Program-made: the position numbers and the translations under genes
Source of the DNA: Microbulbifer sp. Q7
GTDB lineage: Bacteria; Pseudomonadota; Gammaproteobacteria; Pseudomonadales; Cellvibrionaceae
Direction: 5' to 3'
DNA: 64,000 nt
NCBI RefSeq assembly: GCF_001639145.1
Contig: NZ_LROY01000001.1
Location: 684,501 to 748,500 of the forward strand
Shown: piece after piece, positions 33,968 through 42,760 of the stretch
Position numbering within the stretch: the stretch's first letter is position 1
Layout: each line of letters starts with the position of its first letter
The notes under the pieces: generated by a model
What the model was told of the DNA's origin: nothing
The model's input: only the letters and a program-made list of their open reading frames with translations
The model's database searches: none

Positions 33968-34771
33968 TCACTCCCCCATTCCCTCGCTGATATATCGGGA
34001 AACAAGCTGGCTGGTGGATTTACAGTTGGCCTTGCGGAGAATGTTTTTCCGGTGATTCTTTACCGTATGTGGAGAAATGTTCATGAGCCTGGCGATCTCC
34101 AGGCTGGTTTTTCCTGCGGCTAGCAGGTCCACGATTTCCAGTTCCCGCCTGGTGAATTTTGCGTGCATCTCTGCAGAATGCTCCGCTTTGGCGGGCACAT
34201 CCAAATTTAAATAATCTTCACCGCCGAGAAGGCTTAGCAAAGACACTTTGTAATTATTGTGACTGGCCAGGTGAGAAATATCCGTGTGGATACGGAGTAG
34301 TCTGACGGGTGTGCCGCAATTGTCCGTGGCCAGCACAATCGCCTGGTGATTGAACAGGCGGTAACGTCCATCGGCGGTTTGCATCCTGGCGGTAAACGAG
34401 ACCTTGTAGTCTTTTATCTGCTGCGGACCAATTTTTTGCTGCAGAACTACCAGCGCCGCTTTTTCTGCTTGCGTTGCAAATGTCATATCCTGCGGATGGA
34501 TTCGGTCGAGAATGGCCTCGATCGTGGTTGCACTCGGCGCAAGGCCAAGAATGGCCTCCATAGATGGGCTTGCTTGTAGCGGTTGCTCCTGCACAGACAG
34601 ATCAATGGCATAGTAAAAAGTGCCACCCGATCCAAAGACGGTAGCAACAAAGCGGTCCAGCTCACTGCGCTGATGCAGTGTGCCAAAGCGGCCGCTGGTG
34701 AAGAGCTCGGGAATGGTGGGCGACGCCTGCTGCGTCAGGATTTCTTCCGGTTGTAAAACATCGTCTGCCAT
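33968..34771 (-). CDS. PAS-LuxR transcriptional regulator (copy A)
   Basis: A 267-residue regulator: a PAS-like sensor region (about 40-170; ILDRIHPQDMTFATQAEKAA and YRLFNHQAIVLATD) and a C-terminal LuxR helix-turn-helix (about 205-260; FTRRELEIVDLLAAGKTSLEIARLMNIS, then TVKNHRKNIL). No receiver domain, so it is probably a stand-alone sensor-regulator with a diffusible or redox ligand. It is paralogous to the adjacent gene at 34865, with the same architecture and shared phrases such as LFNHQAIVL and HTDISHL. Separated from it by 93 bases, both on the minus strand. Confidence 0.88.
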   Translation of the reverse strand: MADDVLQPEEILTQQASPTIPELFTSGRFGTLHQRSELDRFVATVFGSGGTFYYAIDLSVQEQPLQASPSMEAILGLAPSATTIEAILDRIHPQDMTFATQAEKAALVVLQQKIGPQQIKDYKVSFTARMQTADGRYRLFNHQAIVLATDNCGTPVRLLRIHTDISHLASHNNYKVSLLSLLGGEDYLNLDVPAKAEHSAEMHAKFTRRELEIVDLLAAGKTSLEIARLMNISPHTVKNHRKNILRKANCKSTSQLVSRYISEGMGE

Positions 34772-34864
34772 TCGGCCAGCCCCAGTCGGTATTTCATTAT
34801 TGCCTGTGTTGGCATTTGTTATTTTCAGCGTACGAATTTATCGGTAACTGGCGGTTTGCACAGG

Positions 34865-35695
34865 TTAAATAAGGCCCTCTGTGATGCACAGAGCAATCAG
34901 CTGGCTCATGTTCTGGCAGCCGGCCTTTTTCAGGATTCGCTTGCGGTGATTCTTGATGGTGTACTCCGAGAGCAGCAATTCGCGCCCGATCTCTGCACTG
35001 GTCATGCCCTTGGCGATCCGCTGGATAACGGTCACCTCGCGCGGGGTGAATCTGGGAGGCTGAGGCACGGGATTGGTGACTTCGCCGTCGACACTGAGGT
35101 CCAGGTAGGAGGGCTCACCATTCATTCCGATCAGTGAAAGGCGACGATTGTTGCTGTCGGTCAGGTGGGAGATGTCGGTATGCACGTTGAGCGCCTTGCC
35201 CACCCTGCCCTGTTGATCGGTGGTTAACACGATGGCCTGGTGATTGAACAGGTGATAGTCACCGTCCTTGACGCGAAACCGGAAGCAGTAGGAAATCTTG
35301 TAATCGGTAATCTTGTGCATGCCGATTTTATCCTGGAACAGGCGGATGGCGGTCGCCTCGGCGCGGGAGACGAAATCCATATCCTCCGGGTGCACCTGAT
35401 CGAGAATATCCTGGAAGGTGAGGGACTCCAGCTTCAGCCCGTGAATCTGCTCCACTTCCGCGCTGCAGTACAGCAGGTTGAGGTCACACAGATCAAACAC
35501 ATAGTGATAAAACGGTCCATTGCTGAAAATAGAGCTAACCAGCGCATCTACCCTGAACTTCCCCAGCTCGGTCTGGTGCTTGGCGAACAGCGCCTTGCGG
35601 CTCTGCCAGACGTTCTTCAACAACTGGGTCTGAGGGGTCTGTTCGGCCACGCCTGGAAGTCCTTCTACGTTTTTAATGCCAAATTTAGGGAGCAT
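34865..35695 (-). CDS. PAS-LuxR transcriptional regulator (copy B)
   Basis: A 276-residue paralogue of the neighbouring regulator. The PAS region (about 50-190) has ILDQVHPEDMDFVSRAEATA and YHLFNHQAIVL; the LuxR domain (about 215-275) has FTPREVTVIQRIAKGMTSAEIGRELLLSEYTIKNHRKRIL. The preserved HPxDM and FNHQAIVL motifs in both copies suggest a shared ligand pocket. The N-terminal 40 residues are unique to this copy. No target gene can be inferred, but the large TPR-ExbBD operon lies just upstream on the same strand. Confidence 0.88.
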   Translation of the reverse strand: MLPKFGIKNVEGLPGVAEQTPQTQLLKNVWQSRKALFAKHQTELGKFRVDALVSSIFSNGPFYHYVFDLCDLNLLYCSAEVEQIHGLKLESLTFQDILDQVHPEDMDFVSRAEATAIRLFQDKIGMHKITDYKISYCFRFRVKDGDYHLFNHQAIVLTTDQQGRVGKALNVHTDISHLTDSNNRRLSLIGMNGEPSYLDLSVDGEVTNPVPQPPRFTPREVTVIQRIAKGMTSAEIGRELLLSEYTIKNHRKRILKKAGCQNMSQLIALCITEGLI

Positions 35696-35885
35696 TGGCT
35701 CGAATGATCCAGGGACACCGCCGGCACCCGGAATATGTGACTGCTATCACAAAACAATTGAGACTTTTTTATCAGCTTTGACGCCATTTTCCAATGTTAT
35801 TTGGTACGAATGTGCCTATTCGCGCCGCAGCGGTGCAGCTTAGTCAGCATTGAATGTTTTGAAGGGACGTTGAAGTGGGTTGTAG

Positions 35886-35912
35886 GCGAGGGTGAGGGCG
35901 AGGGCGAGGGCG
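35886..35912. repeat. GAGGGC-type hexanucleotide tandem repeat
   Basis: About four and a half head-to-tail copies of GCGAGG/GAGGGC, with one GTGAGG variant. A short, slippage-prone tract just downstream of the nine-gene ExbBD operon. Confidence 0.75.
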
Positions 35913-35914
35913 GT

Positions 35915-35958
35915 GCAGCCTCCGTTCAATACCCGGGCAGGTTTTGAACGGAGACTGC
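35915..35958. terminator. Possible terminator of the ExbBD-TPR operon
   Basis: Arms CTCCGTTCAA and TTGAACGGAG with a 14-base loop, extended past one mismatch by GCAG/CTGC. It lies some 30 bases beyond the last stop of the operon on the minus strand. The T-run is on the plus-strand side (GGTTTTT), so minus-strand termination would have to rely on the stem alone. Confidence 0.45.
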
Positions 35959-35989
35959 GGTTTTTCACACAGCGTGCTAACGCCTGCCC

Positions 35990-37027
35990 TCAGGAGGGCA
36001 GAAAATCGATGGAGTAGTTGAGCGTGGACTTCTCCACGTTGGCAGAGCCAAAGTTGATCAGGCGGATACGGGCCAGCAGCTTGCGCTCGAGGTCCGGGCT
36101 GTCCAGCTCGCTGCTGACCAAAGTCACCGCGGAAATGGTGCCATTGGCCTCGATGACCAGTTTCACGGTGACCTTGCCGGCCAGGGTCGGGTCGCGGCGC
36201 AATGCGCGGTTGTAGATGGCAAAAATGGCCCCCTTATTGGCCTCCATGACCTGGCGAATCGACTCCTCACCGCGGGTGCCGCGCTCCCTTCGCGCTTCTT
36301 TGCCACTGGATTGTGCTGCTGCCGTAGCTTCTGCGACCTGCACCTGCGTGGTCTCGCGACCAGATAGTGCCGAGCCACCGGTGTTGCGGCTCAGCTGGCC
36401 GGTATTGATGCCGCCACTGCCCGCCTTGGACTTGTCGCTAATCAGTGAGCGGTCAATTTTCTGCGCCTTGGCCGCGCCACTGGCAAGGCTGTTGGCGCTG
36501 GCCACTGCGGACACATCCAGGCTGTCCCGCATATCCATCAGGTCGTCCTGAAGCTGCATCAGGCCGCTATTGGCTGCCTTCTCACGGGCCTTGGCCACTT
36601 CCGCGGCGGGTGCCTTCTCGCTGAGCGGTTTCGGCTTTACGGTTTTGATGGGCTCCGGCTTGGGCTTTTCGATGGGCTTCGGTTTTTCCGGCTTAACTTC
36701 TTTGGGTTTTTCCTGCTTTTTCTCAACCGGCTTTGGTTTGGGTTTCTCCACCGGTTTGGGGAGCTCTTTCTTCTCCAGGATGACCCGTGCCAGCTGCGGA
36801 GGCAGTTTTTCCGCCTGCTCCCGGGTCAGCTCCGGCGCGGGGATAAACGTAAACAGGGCGCCCACCACCACAAAGGCGGCGATGCCGCTCTTGAGGAATT
36901 TTTGAAAGCGCTGGTCTTCTTCCTCGCTGGACGTCCACGGCAGAGTGGAGTTGTAGTAGTGCCACGGCATCAAGGCCGTTCGACCCGGTGCACTGGTAGC
37001 TGCTGAATGGAAGGTGGCTGTAGTCAT
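35990..37027 (-). CDS. AgmX/TonB-like energy transducer
   Basis: A 345-residue inner-membrane-anchored periplasmic protein. One helix at about 48-66 (GIAAFVVVGALFTFIPA), then a long Lys/Pro-rich stalk (about 88-145), a Ser/Gly-rich region and a C-terminal AgmX/PglI domain (about 245-345; MEANKGAIFAIYNRALRRDPTLAGKV, then SELDSPDLERKLLARI). This is the TonB-type design of anchor, rigid periplasm-spanning stalk and terminal domain, but with the AgmX domain also seen in Myxococcus gliding proteins. Last gene of the nine-gene operon, directly downstream of two ExbD genes, so it is probably driven by that motor. Confidence 0.85.
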   Translation of the reverse strand: MTTATFHSAATSAPGRTALMPWHYYNSTLPWTSSEEEDQRFQKFLKSGIAAFVVVGALFTFIPAPELTREQAEKLPPQLARVILEKKELPKPVEKPKPKPVEKKQEKPKEVKPEKPKPIEKPKPEPIKTVKPKPLSEKAPAAEVAKAREKAANSGLMQLQDDLMDMRDSLDVSAVASANSLASGAAKAQKIDRSLISDKSKAGSGGINTGQLSRNTGGSALSGRETTQVQVAEATAAAQSSGKEARRERGTRGEESIRQVMEANKGAIFAIYNRALRRDPTLAGKVTVKLVIEANGTISAVTLVSSELDSPDLERKLLARIRLINFGSANVEKSTLNYSIDFLPS

Positions 37028-37045
37028 GATGTTTTGCCCCTCCCG

Positions 37046-37567
37046 TTAGCGACCGGCGGCCGCAGTGGCCGGGTCCTGGGGTGTCGTCTGCGTGACAGCG
37101 AGATCAATATCCCGATAGTCCGCTGCGGCACAGGTGTTCATGATCTGCTTGAGCAGCGCGTAGGGCACTTCTTCATCCCCGAGAATGGTTACCGGGCGGC
37201 CCACTGCCTGTTTTTCTTCTGGCAGCGGCTCGGCGCGGCTGGCCAGGTACTCGAGTTCATTTAGCAGGGGCTGAATCTGTTCCTGGTCCGCGGGGATATC
37301 CGCCACCTTCGCGATCATGCGATTGCCCACCAGCAACTGGTCGCCATTTACCCGTACCACGGTTGTGGTGTCGGGTTTCTCTGTCGAGGTGGATTCCGGT
37401 AACGTGATGGTCTTGTCTGCCTGCAGTACCTCAACATCCGAAGAGTTCACCAGCAGGAAGAACACCAGGATGGTGAAAATATCCATCAGTGAAACCAGAT
37501 TCAGCTTGGTTTGTTTGTGCCGACGCTGTTTGCGCCCTTTCAGCTTTCCGCCGATCGTCGCTTTCAT
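37046..37567 (-). CDS. ExbD/TolR-type protein 2
   Basis: A 173-residue stator-rotor component: a basic cytoplasmic N-terminus (KGRKQRRHKQTKLN), one helix at about 24-42 with the key proton-carrying Asp in LVSLMDIFTILVFFLLV, and a periplasmic domain. The MDIFTIL motif keeps the conserved Asp of ExbD (Asp25 type). It overlaps the preceding exbD-like gene by 4 bases. The two ExbD-like proteins differ strongly outside the helix. Confidence 0.9.
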   Translation of the reverse strand: MKATIGGKLKGRKQRRHKQTKLNLVSLMDIFTILVFFLLVNSSDVEVLQADKTITLPESTSTEKPDTTTVVRVNGDQLLVGNRMIAKVADIPADQEQIQPLLNELEYLASRAEPLPEEKQAVGRPVTILGDEEVPYALLKQIMNTCAAADYRDIDLAVTQTTPQDPATAAAGR

Positions 37568-38103
37568 ATTCCGTTGCCTGCCAGCTGATTGTCTGTTGCC
37601 GGTGCGTCTGCCACGGGCGCATCCCCCAGGGAAATTTGCGGGAACAGTTCCGCATCCACCACCGAGGCGGCCACCACCGCGCGGAAAGAGCGTGCGGTAT
37701 CCATGGCGCTCACCAGGGTGCGGTATGGGGTGCCGGGCTCAGAGAGGATTACCAGGTCTTTCTTGTCGATATCCCTCTCACGCAGGCTGCGCTTCACCTC
37801 CTGCAATACATCCGACACCAGCTTGAAATCCGGCTGTCCGTCCCGGTTGGCAATGCGCTTTACGCGAATTCCCGCCGGATAGTTGATGTCGATGTAGTCC
37901 TTGCGCAGCACCAGTTCCAGCTGCCGGTTTTCTTTCTGATCCGCCACACTGGGGTCGCTCAGACCGGGCAGGTTGAGGTTCAGCACGGAGATATGGGAAA
38001 ACACCATATTCAGCAGCAATACGGGGACCAGTACGGTCATCAGGCTCATAAACGAGGTGATGTCCAGATCCGGGTCGGTTTCCAGCCTGCGTCGGATAGC
38101 CAT
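37564..38103 (-). CDS. ExbD/TolR-type protein 1
   Basis: A 179-residue protein with an acidic-basic N-terminus (RRRLETDPDLDITSFMSLMTVLVPVLLLNMVF): here the Asp/Ser-Phe-Met stretch sits where ExbD2 has LMDIF, and the helix (about 18-38) has no Asp in the middle of the membrane, which suggests a partner role rather than proton transfer. The periplasmic domain is ExbD-like and ends in a disordered Ala/Asp-rich tail. Gene 64 bases downstream of exbB and overlapping exbD2 by 4 bases. Confidence 0.88.
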   Translation of the reverse strand: MAIRRRLETDPDLDITSFMSLMTVLVPVLLLNMVFSHISVLNLNLPGLSDPSVADQKENRQLELVLRKDYIDINYPAGIRVKRIANRDGQPDFKLVSDVLQEVKRSLRERDIDKKDLVILSEPGTPYRTLVSAMDTARSFRAVVAASVVDAELFPQISLGDAPVADAPATDNQLAGNGI

Positions 38104-38167
38104 GGCTCTCTCTTGTTATCTGACTCTTATTCGGTTGTTACACACTGGTATACGTGCACGCCGCGGC

Positions 38168-38854
38168 TCAAGCGGTAGCGCCAGCCTTGGCGGCGGGGCG
38201 TGCGGCGGCTTCGGCTTTCTGGCCGCGTGTGAGGGTAATCAGATTGAGGAACTTGACCCCGGCCATCTCCAGGCTGTCGATGATTTCATTGGTTTTGTTC
38301 TGCAGCATGGAGTAGGCCAGCAGCAGCGGGATGGCGGAGATCAGGCCGAACGCGGTGGTGTTCATGGCCACGGAGATACTGGAGGAGAGCATGGATGCTT
38401 TCTCTGAAGGATCCGCATTGGCGACCGCGGTGAAGGCTGCGATCAGGCCGATAATGGTACCCAGCAGACCCAGCAGTGTGGCGATGTTGGCCAGGGTGGC
38501 CAGGTAATTTGTGCGCTTTTCCAGGCGCGGCACCGCTTCAAGAATACTTTCCTCGATGGCCATGGCGATGTTTTCGTCTTTGCGCGCGTGCTGGGCGGTA
38601 GAAATACCAGCGGCGACAATCTGGCTCACCGGTGCTTTCTCGTTTTGTGAGAACTTGAGCGCGGCGGCAAAGTTACGCTGCTGCATCATCGGCAGTACTT
38701 GCCCGTAGGCGCGGCGGTTGGCCAGTTTGGCGCGGGACAGGAATACCCAGCGCTCGATAACCAGTACCAGGCCGATCACCAGCACCAGCGCAATGGGGTA
38801 CATGAACGGGCCGCCGTTCTGGAAAAAACGCAGCAGTGTATTGAAAAATTCCAT
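38168..38854 (-). CDS. MotA/TolQ/ExbB proton-channel protein
   Basis: A 228-residue inner-membrane proton channel subunit. Three helices (about 15-38, 120-145, 160-185) with the conserved TolQ/ExbB region LEKRTNYLATLANIATLLGLLGTIIGLIAAF and the Thr/Ala-rich TTAFGLISAIPLLLAYSML. The N-terminal FQNGGPFMYPIALVLVIGLVLVIERW is typical. GGAG eight bases before ATG 38854 sets the start over the in-frame TTG. The only ExbB gene of the operon, serving two ExbD-like partners. Ends with an Ala-rich cytoplasmic tail. Confidence 0.93.
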   Translation of the reverse strand: MEFFNTLLRFFQNGGPFMYPIALVLVIGLVLVIERWVFLSRAKLANRRAYGQVLPMMQQRNFAAALKFSQNEKAPVSQIVAAGISTAQHARKDENIAMAIEESILEAVPRLEKRTNYLATLANIATLLGLLGTIIGLIAAFTAVANADPSEKASMLSSSISVAMNTTAFGLISAIPLLLAYSMLQNKTNEIIDSLEMAGVKFLNLITLTRGQKAEAAARPAAKAGATA

Positions 38855-38898
38855 GGTCAAATCTCCGGGACGTAAAGATTTCTGGTTATAAAAATGGC

Positions 38899-39189
38899 TT
38901 ACGGTTGCTGATCTGAGCGTTTTTGCTCGAGCAGTTTTATCTCTCGTTGCAGCTCCGAGTATTCCTGGTGCTGGAACGTGTGGTTGATGGCATTGGGCAG
39001 GGTGCTGTCAATTTTTTCCAGGCTGTTGGCCTGCTTCCAGGGAATAATGTACAGCACCTTGGGCTGTTCCTGGCTGCCGATGATGGTGGACTCCAAGGTG
39101 ATTACTTCACCGCCCTCTTCCTGGGCGATGCACAGATTGGAGACGAGCAGCGCCGCAAACACCGGAATCGCATTGCGTAATATATTCAC
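38899..39189 (-). CDS. Small secreted protein of the ExbBD operon
   Basis: A 96-residue exported protein: signal peptide MNILRNAIPVFAALLVSNLCIA followed by QEEGG, then EVITLESTIIGSQEQPKVLYIIPWK and a charged helical C-terminus (YSELQREIKLLEQK). No recognised domain. It is placed between the TPR lipoprotein and ExbB with a 3-base gap upstream, so it is part of the same transcript and probably part of the machine's periplasmic section. Confidence 0.7.
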   Translation of the reverse strand: MNILRNAIPVFAALLVSNLCIAQEEGGEVITLESTIIGSQEQPKVLYIIPWKQANSLEKIDSTLPNAINHTFQHQEYSELQREIKLLEQKRSDQQP

Positions 39190-39192
39190 CGG

Positions 39193-39858
39193 CTACAGTC
39201 TCCTCTCCAGGTCCACAATCCAGCCCGCCAGCACGCGGTCTTCTTCAGGCTCCAGTGCGCGCGCTTCGCGGTAGTGATGCAAAGCCCGTTCCGGTTGGTG
39301 CAGGTAAAGATCAAAAAGAATCCCCAGGTTGCGATGTGCCGCGGCAAAATCGGGCCAGTGCGTCAGCGCGTTTTCATAGGCGAACTGCGCTTCCTCAAAG
39401 CGACCCTGGTCGCGCAGGAATACGCCGAGGGCATTCCAGGCAAAAACATTGTTTGCATTGACGGTTATCGCCTGGTTCAGGCTGGCTTCTGCCGATTCCA
39501 GGTTGTTGAGCTTCAGTTGTACCTTTGCCAGGTTAAGCCAGGCGCCGGACAGTGCCGGCCACTGGGTGACTACTTGTTGCAATTCCGTTTCTGCGGCCGT
39601 GTACTGCTGTTGCATAAAGTAGTCGCGCGCCCGGTTGATTCCCTGCTGGGCGCCGGCGGGTACGCTGCTGGCTTCCGTGAGATAAGGATTGGGGCCGGGC
39701 ACACGCTTGCCGGATGCGTCGCTGGTCACTGGCGTGTCACCTGCGGTCCCCGGGTCAGTCGCGGTGCCCGCACAGCCGGCGAGAAGCGTGGCCGCCAGTG
39801 CAAAAACCACTAGCAGCTTTTCGTGCTTGCTAAATAAATTTCGATCAGTAAGCCGCAT
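39193..39858 (-). CDS. TPR lipoprotein of the ExbBD operon
   Basis: A 221-residue lipoprotein: lipobox LLAGC with Cys29, a Gly/Thr/Asp-rich linker, then three or four TPR units from about residue 72 (AARDYFMQQQYTAAETELQQ-type repeats, WLNLAKVQLKLNNLESAEASLNQAI, WNALGVFLRDQGRFEEAQFAYENAL). TPRs act as protein-docking modules, here in the periplasm, at the outer or inner membrane. Overlaps the 971-residue TPR gene by 14 bases upstream. Comparable TPR lipoproteins support PilF-type and gliding systems. Confidence 0.87.
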   Translation of the reverse strand: MRLTDRNLFSKHEKLLVVFALAATLLAGCAGTATDPGTAGDTPVTSDASGKRVPGPNPYLTEASSVPAGAQQGINRARDYFMQQQYTAAETELQQVVTQWPALSGAWLNLAKVQLKLNNLESAEASLNQAITVNANNVFAWNALGVFLRDQGRFEEAQFAYENALTHWPDFAAAHRNLGILFDLYLHQPERALHHYREARALEPEEDRVLAGWIVDLERRL

Positions 39859-42760
39859 CGCTCCACTCCACTGTGGTTTCCGGTTTGCGATAGCGCGCCG
39901 GCAACAGGTTTTCCAGCGACGAGAAACTGCTCTTCACCCAGTCGTCGTACACGCCGTCTGCGGTGCGTTTTACATTCGCTTCGTGCAGTTCGATGGCTTT
40001 TTCCTCGAACGGGTAGGCCTGCTCTTCCAGCAGGATTTCATACTGCTCCAGTTCCAGCGGATTCAGTCCGTTGGGGCGCTGTGAGTCCATCAGGTCGCGG
40101 CTGAGCTGGCGATAGATTTCTGCCAGACGAAAATTGGCAGCAGTGGTGAATTCGGCAATGCCGAAATCCAGCACTTTTTTGTAGTCGGATACGGTCTCTT
40201 CCATGGCCTGCTTTTTGCGCTTGAGGCTCTGCTTGAGTGGCAGGTTCAGCTTCTGCCGTTCGAAGCGCGCGTAACTCTGTGCGGCCAGCTCATTGCTGGC
40301 GTAAGCCGCCAGATAGCGACCCCGCGGCTCGGAGACCCGGTTGCCGGCGAGGCTGTTGATCCAGAGATTCCGTTCGCGGGGGTTGCCCACCTTTTCATAC
40401 AGGGAAACCAGCTGGTACTGGGCCTCCAGATTCTGCAGCGCGGGCTCGCGCCAATCGCGGGCGTACTGGCGATAGGCCTCAATGGCACGGGCGGTGTTGC
40501 CAGATTGCTCAAATTGTTCCGCCGCCAGGTAAAGCGAATCGCGGCGCACGCGCGGGTCCGGGTCGCTGTTGGCCAGTGCCATCAGCTCGTTGGCGGCCGC
40601 CTCCGGCATATCCAGCCCCTGATAGATGGCCACGGCCTTGGCGGTCAGCGATGGGGTGAGCTTGTGCTCTGGATAGTGCTGACGGAAGTCAGCCAGTTCC
40701 GCTTGTGCCTGGGGCCAGCGCTGCAGGCGCATCAACTGGTTGATGGCATCGTATTGGGCGGTGGCTGCGATTGCCGAACGGCCGCTTGCGCGCACACGCA
40801 GCAGAAGCACAATGGCTTCCTCGGTGGGCGCGACAAATTCCAGGCTGTCTGTGGTGAGGTGCACCTGCTTGAGAATCTGCTCCGCCTGCTTGTAGATCGA
40901 CGACTGCAGCCGGTCGCGGGTATTCACGTACTCCGGGTCATTGGTGGCCATACCCGCAAGCAGCTGTGCGTAGGCGCTTTCCGCCGCGGAAAAATTATTC
41001 GTCTCGAAATGGCTGTGTCCCAGCAGCATCAGGATGTTGCGGCGCTGCGCCAGATTGGGGGGTGGTTGCCAGCCTGCGGCTTTTTCCGCGGCGGCAATGG
41101 TTTCCGCGTGGCGGTACTGGGCGAACAGGTTCTGGGCCGCAGCCAGCTGTACCGCAAGTGCGCGCTGGTCGCCGGGCCAGGTGTCGGCAAAGCGCAGGCT
41201 GGTTTCCGTTTTGCGATCGAGCCAGAGGTTTGCGAGTTCCGGGTTGCGCTCGGACTTGTGCATTTCCCCTGCCATCAGGATGGCCGCATAGCCTGCCTCG
41301 GTGGCATTGGCCGGGGTCTTGCCGGTTTCTTCGGTGAACTCCCAGGCGACCCGGGTATAGGCGTCGAAGGCTCGCGCATGGTCGCCGGCATCGTTTAGGC
41401 TTTCCGCCATCAGGAAGGTGAGCGGTGGTGCCTTTTCGTCGCCGGGGAAGGTCTCGATAAATTCTGCGTAGAGCGCGGCCGCGGCGAGGAATGCGCTGCG
41501 CGATTCACGCTCGGCGCGCGCTGCGGCCCGTTTGCTGTTCCCGGGGTTGCGCACTTCGTTCCGCAGTGCCTGGGCGCGGGCGTGATCGAAGCGGGCCAGT
41601 TCTTCCAGCCAGGGTTTCAGCTGGCTGCGCAGCTCTCCCCGCAGCGTATCGTCGGCGTTCTGCCAGTAGAGGCTGCGAATGCCATAACGGGTAACAAATT
41701 CCCGTTTTGCCGGCACCACTTCACTGGGGAAGTTGCCCTGCTGCAGGATCTCCACCGCGCGCACATGCATGCCCGGTGCCTCAGGGCTTTGCGGATTCTG
41801 TGCCACAAAGGTGAGGAAGGTCTGCGCCCCATCGCGGTAGCGTTCACTTTCTGCGTACCAGTCACCGAGGGCGCGGTACAGCAGATGCTGATAGCTGCGA
41901 GTGTGACGGGTTTCGGTGTCGTCGCTGACGCCGGTGTCGGTCGCAACGCTGAAGGATTCGATCACCTCGGCACCGCCGAGATAGTTAAACCCGAGCGCCA
42001 GCACGCGCAAGGTATCGTCGGCGAGGCGGCGCTCGCCTTTCTGCAGTGTTTCCAGCGGACGCTTTTCTACCTGGTCTTCCGCCAACAGCAGATCCATCAG
42101 TGACAGGAAGGTATTGCTCGCGTCCCGGTAGCGCGCGTCCTTGAACTGGCTCCAGCCGAGCATATAACGCGCGTTTTGCGCAAAGGGAGACTCCCCCTGC
42201 GCGAGCACCGCGCGGAAGTCACGCTCTGCGGCTCGGTATTTTTTCTGGCTGAAGGCCGCTTCGCCGCGGCGGAACAGGGCCTCGGCAATAAACGGGGACT
42301 GCGGCGCTGTCTCGACGATGTTTTCCAGCGCGGCAAGGGAGCCGGACAGATTGCCGTCGAGGGCGCGGGCGCGGGCGAGTCGATAGGCCAGGTAGTCGTC
42401 ATCGGCGGAGGTTTGCAGCAGGGCTTCGTAGTGCCGCACGGCTTCACCGTAAGCGACGACCATCTCCGGGCTATCCGCCTGCAGCTGTTCCAGGCGCTCC
42501 ATTTCCAGATCGGCAAGGCGCAACTGGATCTGGCGACGGGTTTTCGGGTCGCGGTTGGCCGCCAGGGCCTTTTCATAGCTCTGGATCAACACCGGCAGCG
42601 CCACTTTCGGCAGCTCTACCTGCGGTTCCGGTGGCAGGGTAGCGGCTGGCAGGTCTGCCAGCGTGGTGCCCGGATCGAACTGCGTGGCGCAACCGCCCAG
42701 GGTAGCGCTGGCACAAATTGCCAGGGTCAGGAGTTTTATACGCGGCCAGCCTGGCTTCAC
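39845..42760 (-). CDS. Large TPR-rich lipoprotein
   Basis: A 971-residue lipoprotein: lipobox LGGC with Cys24, then helical TPR-type repeats over nearly the whole length, including GEAVRHYEALLQTSADDDYLAYRLARARALDGNLSGSL-type, YRAAERDFRAVLAQGESPFAQNARYMLGW, FSAAESAYAQLLAG and ARAIEAYRQYARDW. Such solenoids form large docking surfaces. No catalytic motif seen. The start overlaps the upstream gene by 4 bases. The size and position suggest a scaffold reaching from the membrane-energised motor to the outer membrane. Confidence 0.85.
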   Translation of the reverse strand: MKPGWPRIKLLTLAICASATLGGCATQFDPGTTLADLPAATLPPEPQVELPKVALPVLIQSYEKALAANRDPKTRRQIQLRLADLEMERLEQLQADSPEMVVAYGEAVRHYEALLQTSADDDYLAYRLARARALDGNLSGSLAALENIVETAPQSPFIAEALFRRGEAAFSQKKYRAAERDFRAVLAQGESPFAQNARYMLGWSQFKDARYRDASNTFLSLMDLLLAEDQVEKRPLETLQKGERRLADDTLRVLALGFNYLGGAEVIESFSVATDTGVSDDTETRHTRSYQHLLYRALGDWYAESERYRDGAQTFLTFVAQNPQSPEAPGMHVRAVEILQQGNFPSEVVPAKREFVTRYGIRSLYWQNADDTLRGELRSQLKPWLEELARFDHARAQALRNEVRNPGNSKRAAARAERESRSAFLAAAALYAEFIETFPGDEKAPPLTFLMAESLNDAGDHARAFDAYTRVAWEFTEETGKTPANATEAGYAAILMAGEMHKSERNPELANLWLDRKTETSLRFADTWPGDQRALAVQLAAAQNLFAQYRHAETIAAAEKAAGWQPPPNLAQRRNILMLLGHSHFETNNFSAAESAYAQLLAGMATNDPEYVNTRDRLQSSIYKQAEQILKQVHLTTDSLEFVAPTEEAIVLLLRVRASGRSAIAATAQYDAINQLMRLQRWPQAQAELADFRQHYPEHKLTPSLTAKAVAIYQGLDMPEAAANELMALANSDPDPRVRRDSLYLAAEQFEQSGNTARAIEAYRQYARDWREPALQNLEAQYQLVSLYEKVGNPRERNLWINSLAGNRVSEPRGRYLAAYASNELAAQSYARFERQKLNLPLKQSLKRKKQAMEETVSDYKKVLDFGIAEFTTAANFRLAEIYRQLSRDLMDSQRPNGLNPLELEQYEILLEEQAYPFEEKAIELHEANVKRTADGVYDDWVKSSFSSLENLLPARYRKPETTVEWSDAAY

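Larger units (their letters stand above)
35696..35989. other. Spacer with hexanucleotide repeat and hairpin
   Basis: This 294-base region between the LuxR gene and the AgmX-type gene, both minus strand, carries the promoter of the LuxR genes (AT-rich at 35740-35810), a GAGGGC tandem repeat (35886-35912) and a hairpin (35915-35958). No gene is seen. Confidence 0.6.
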
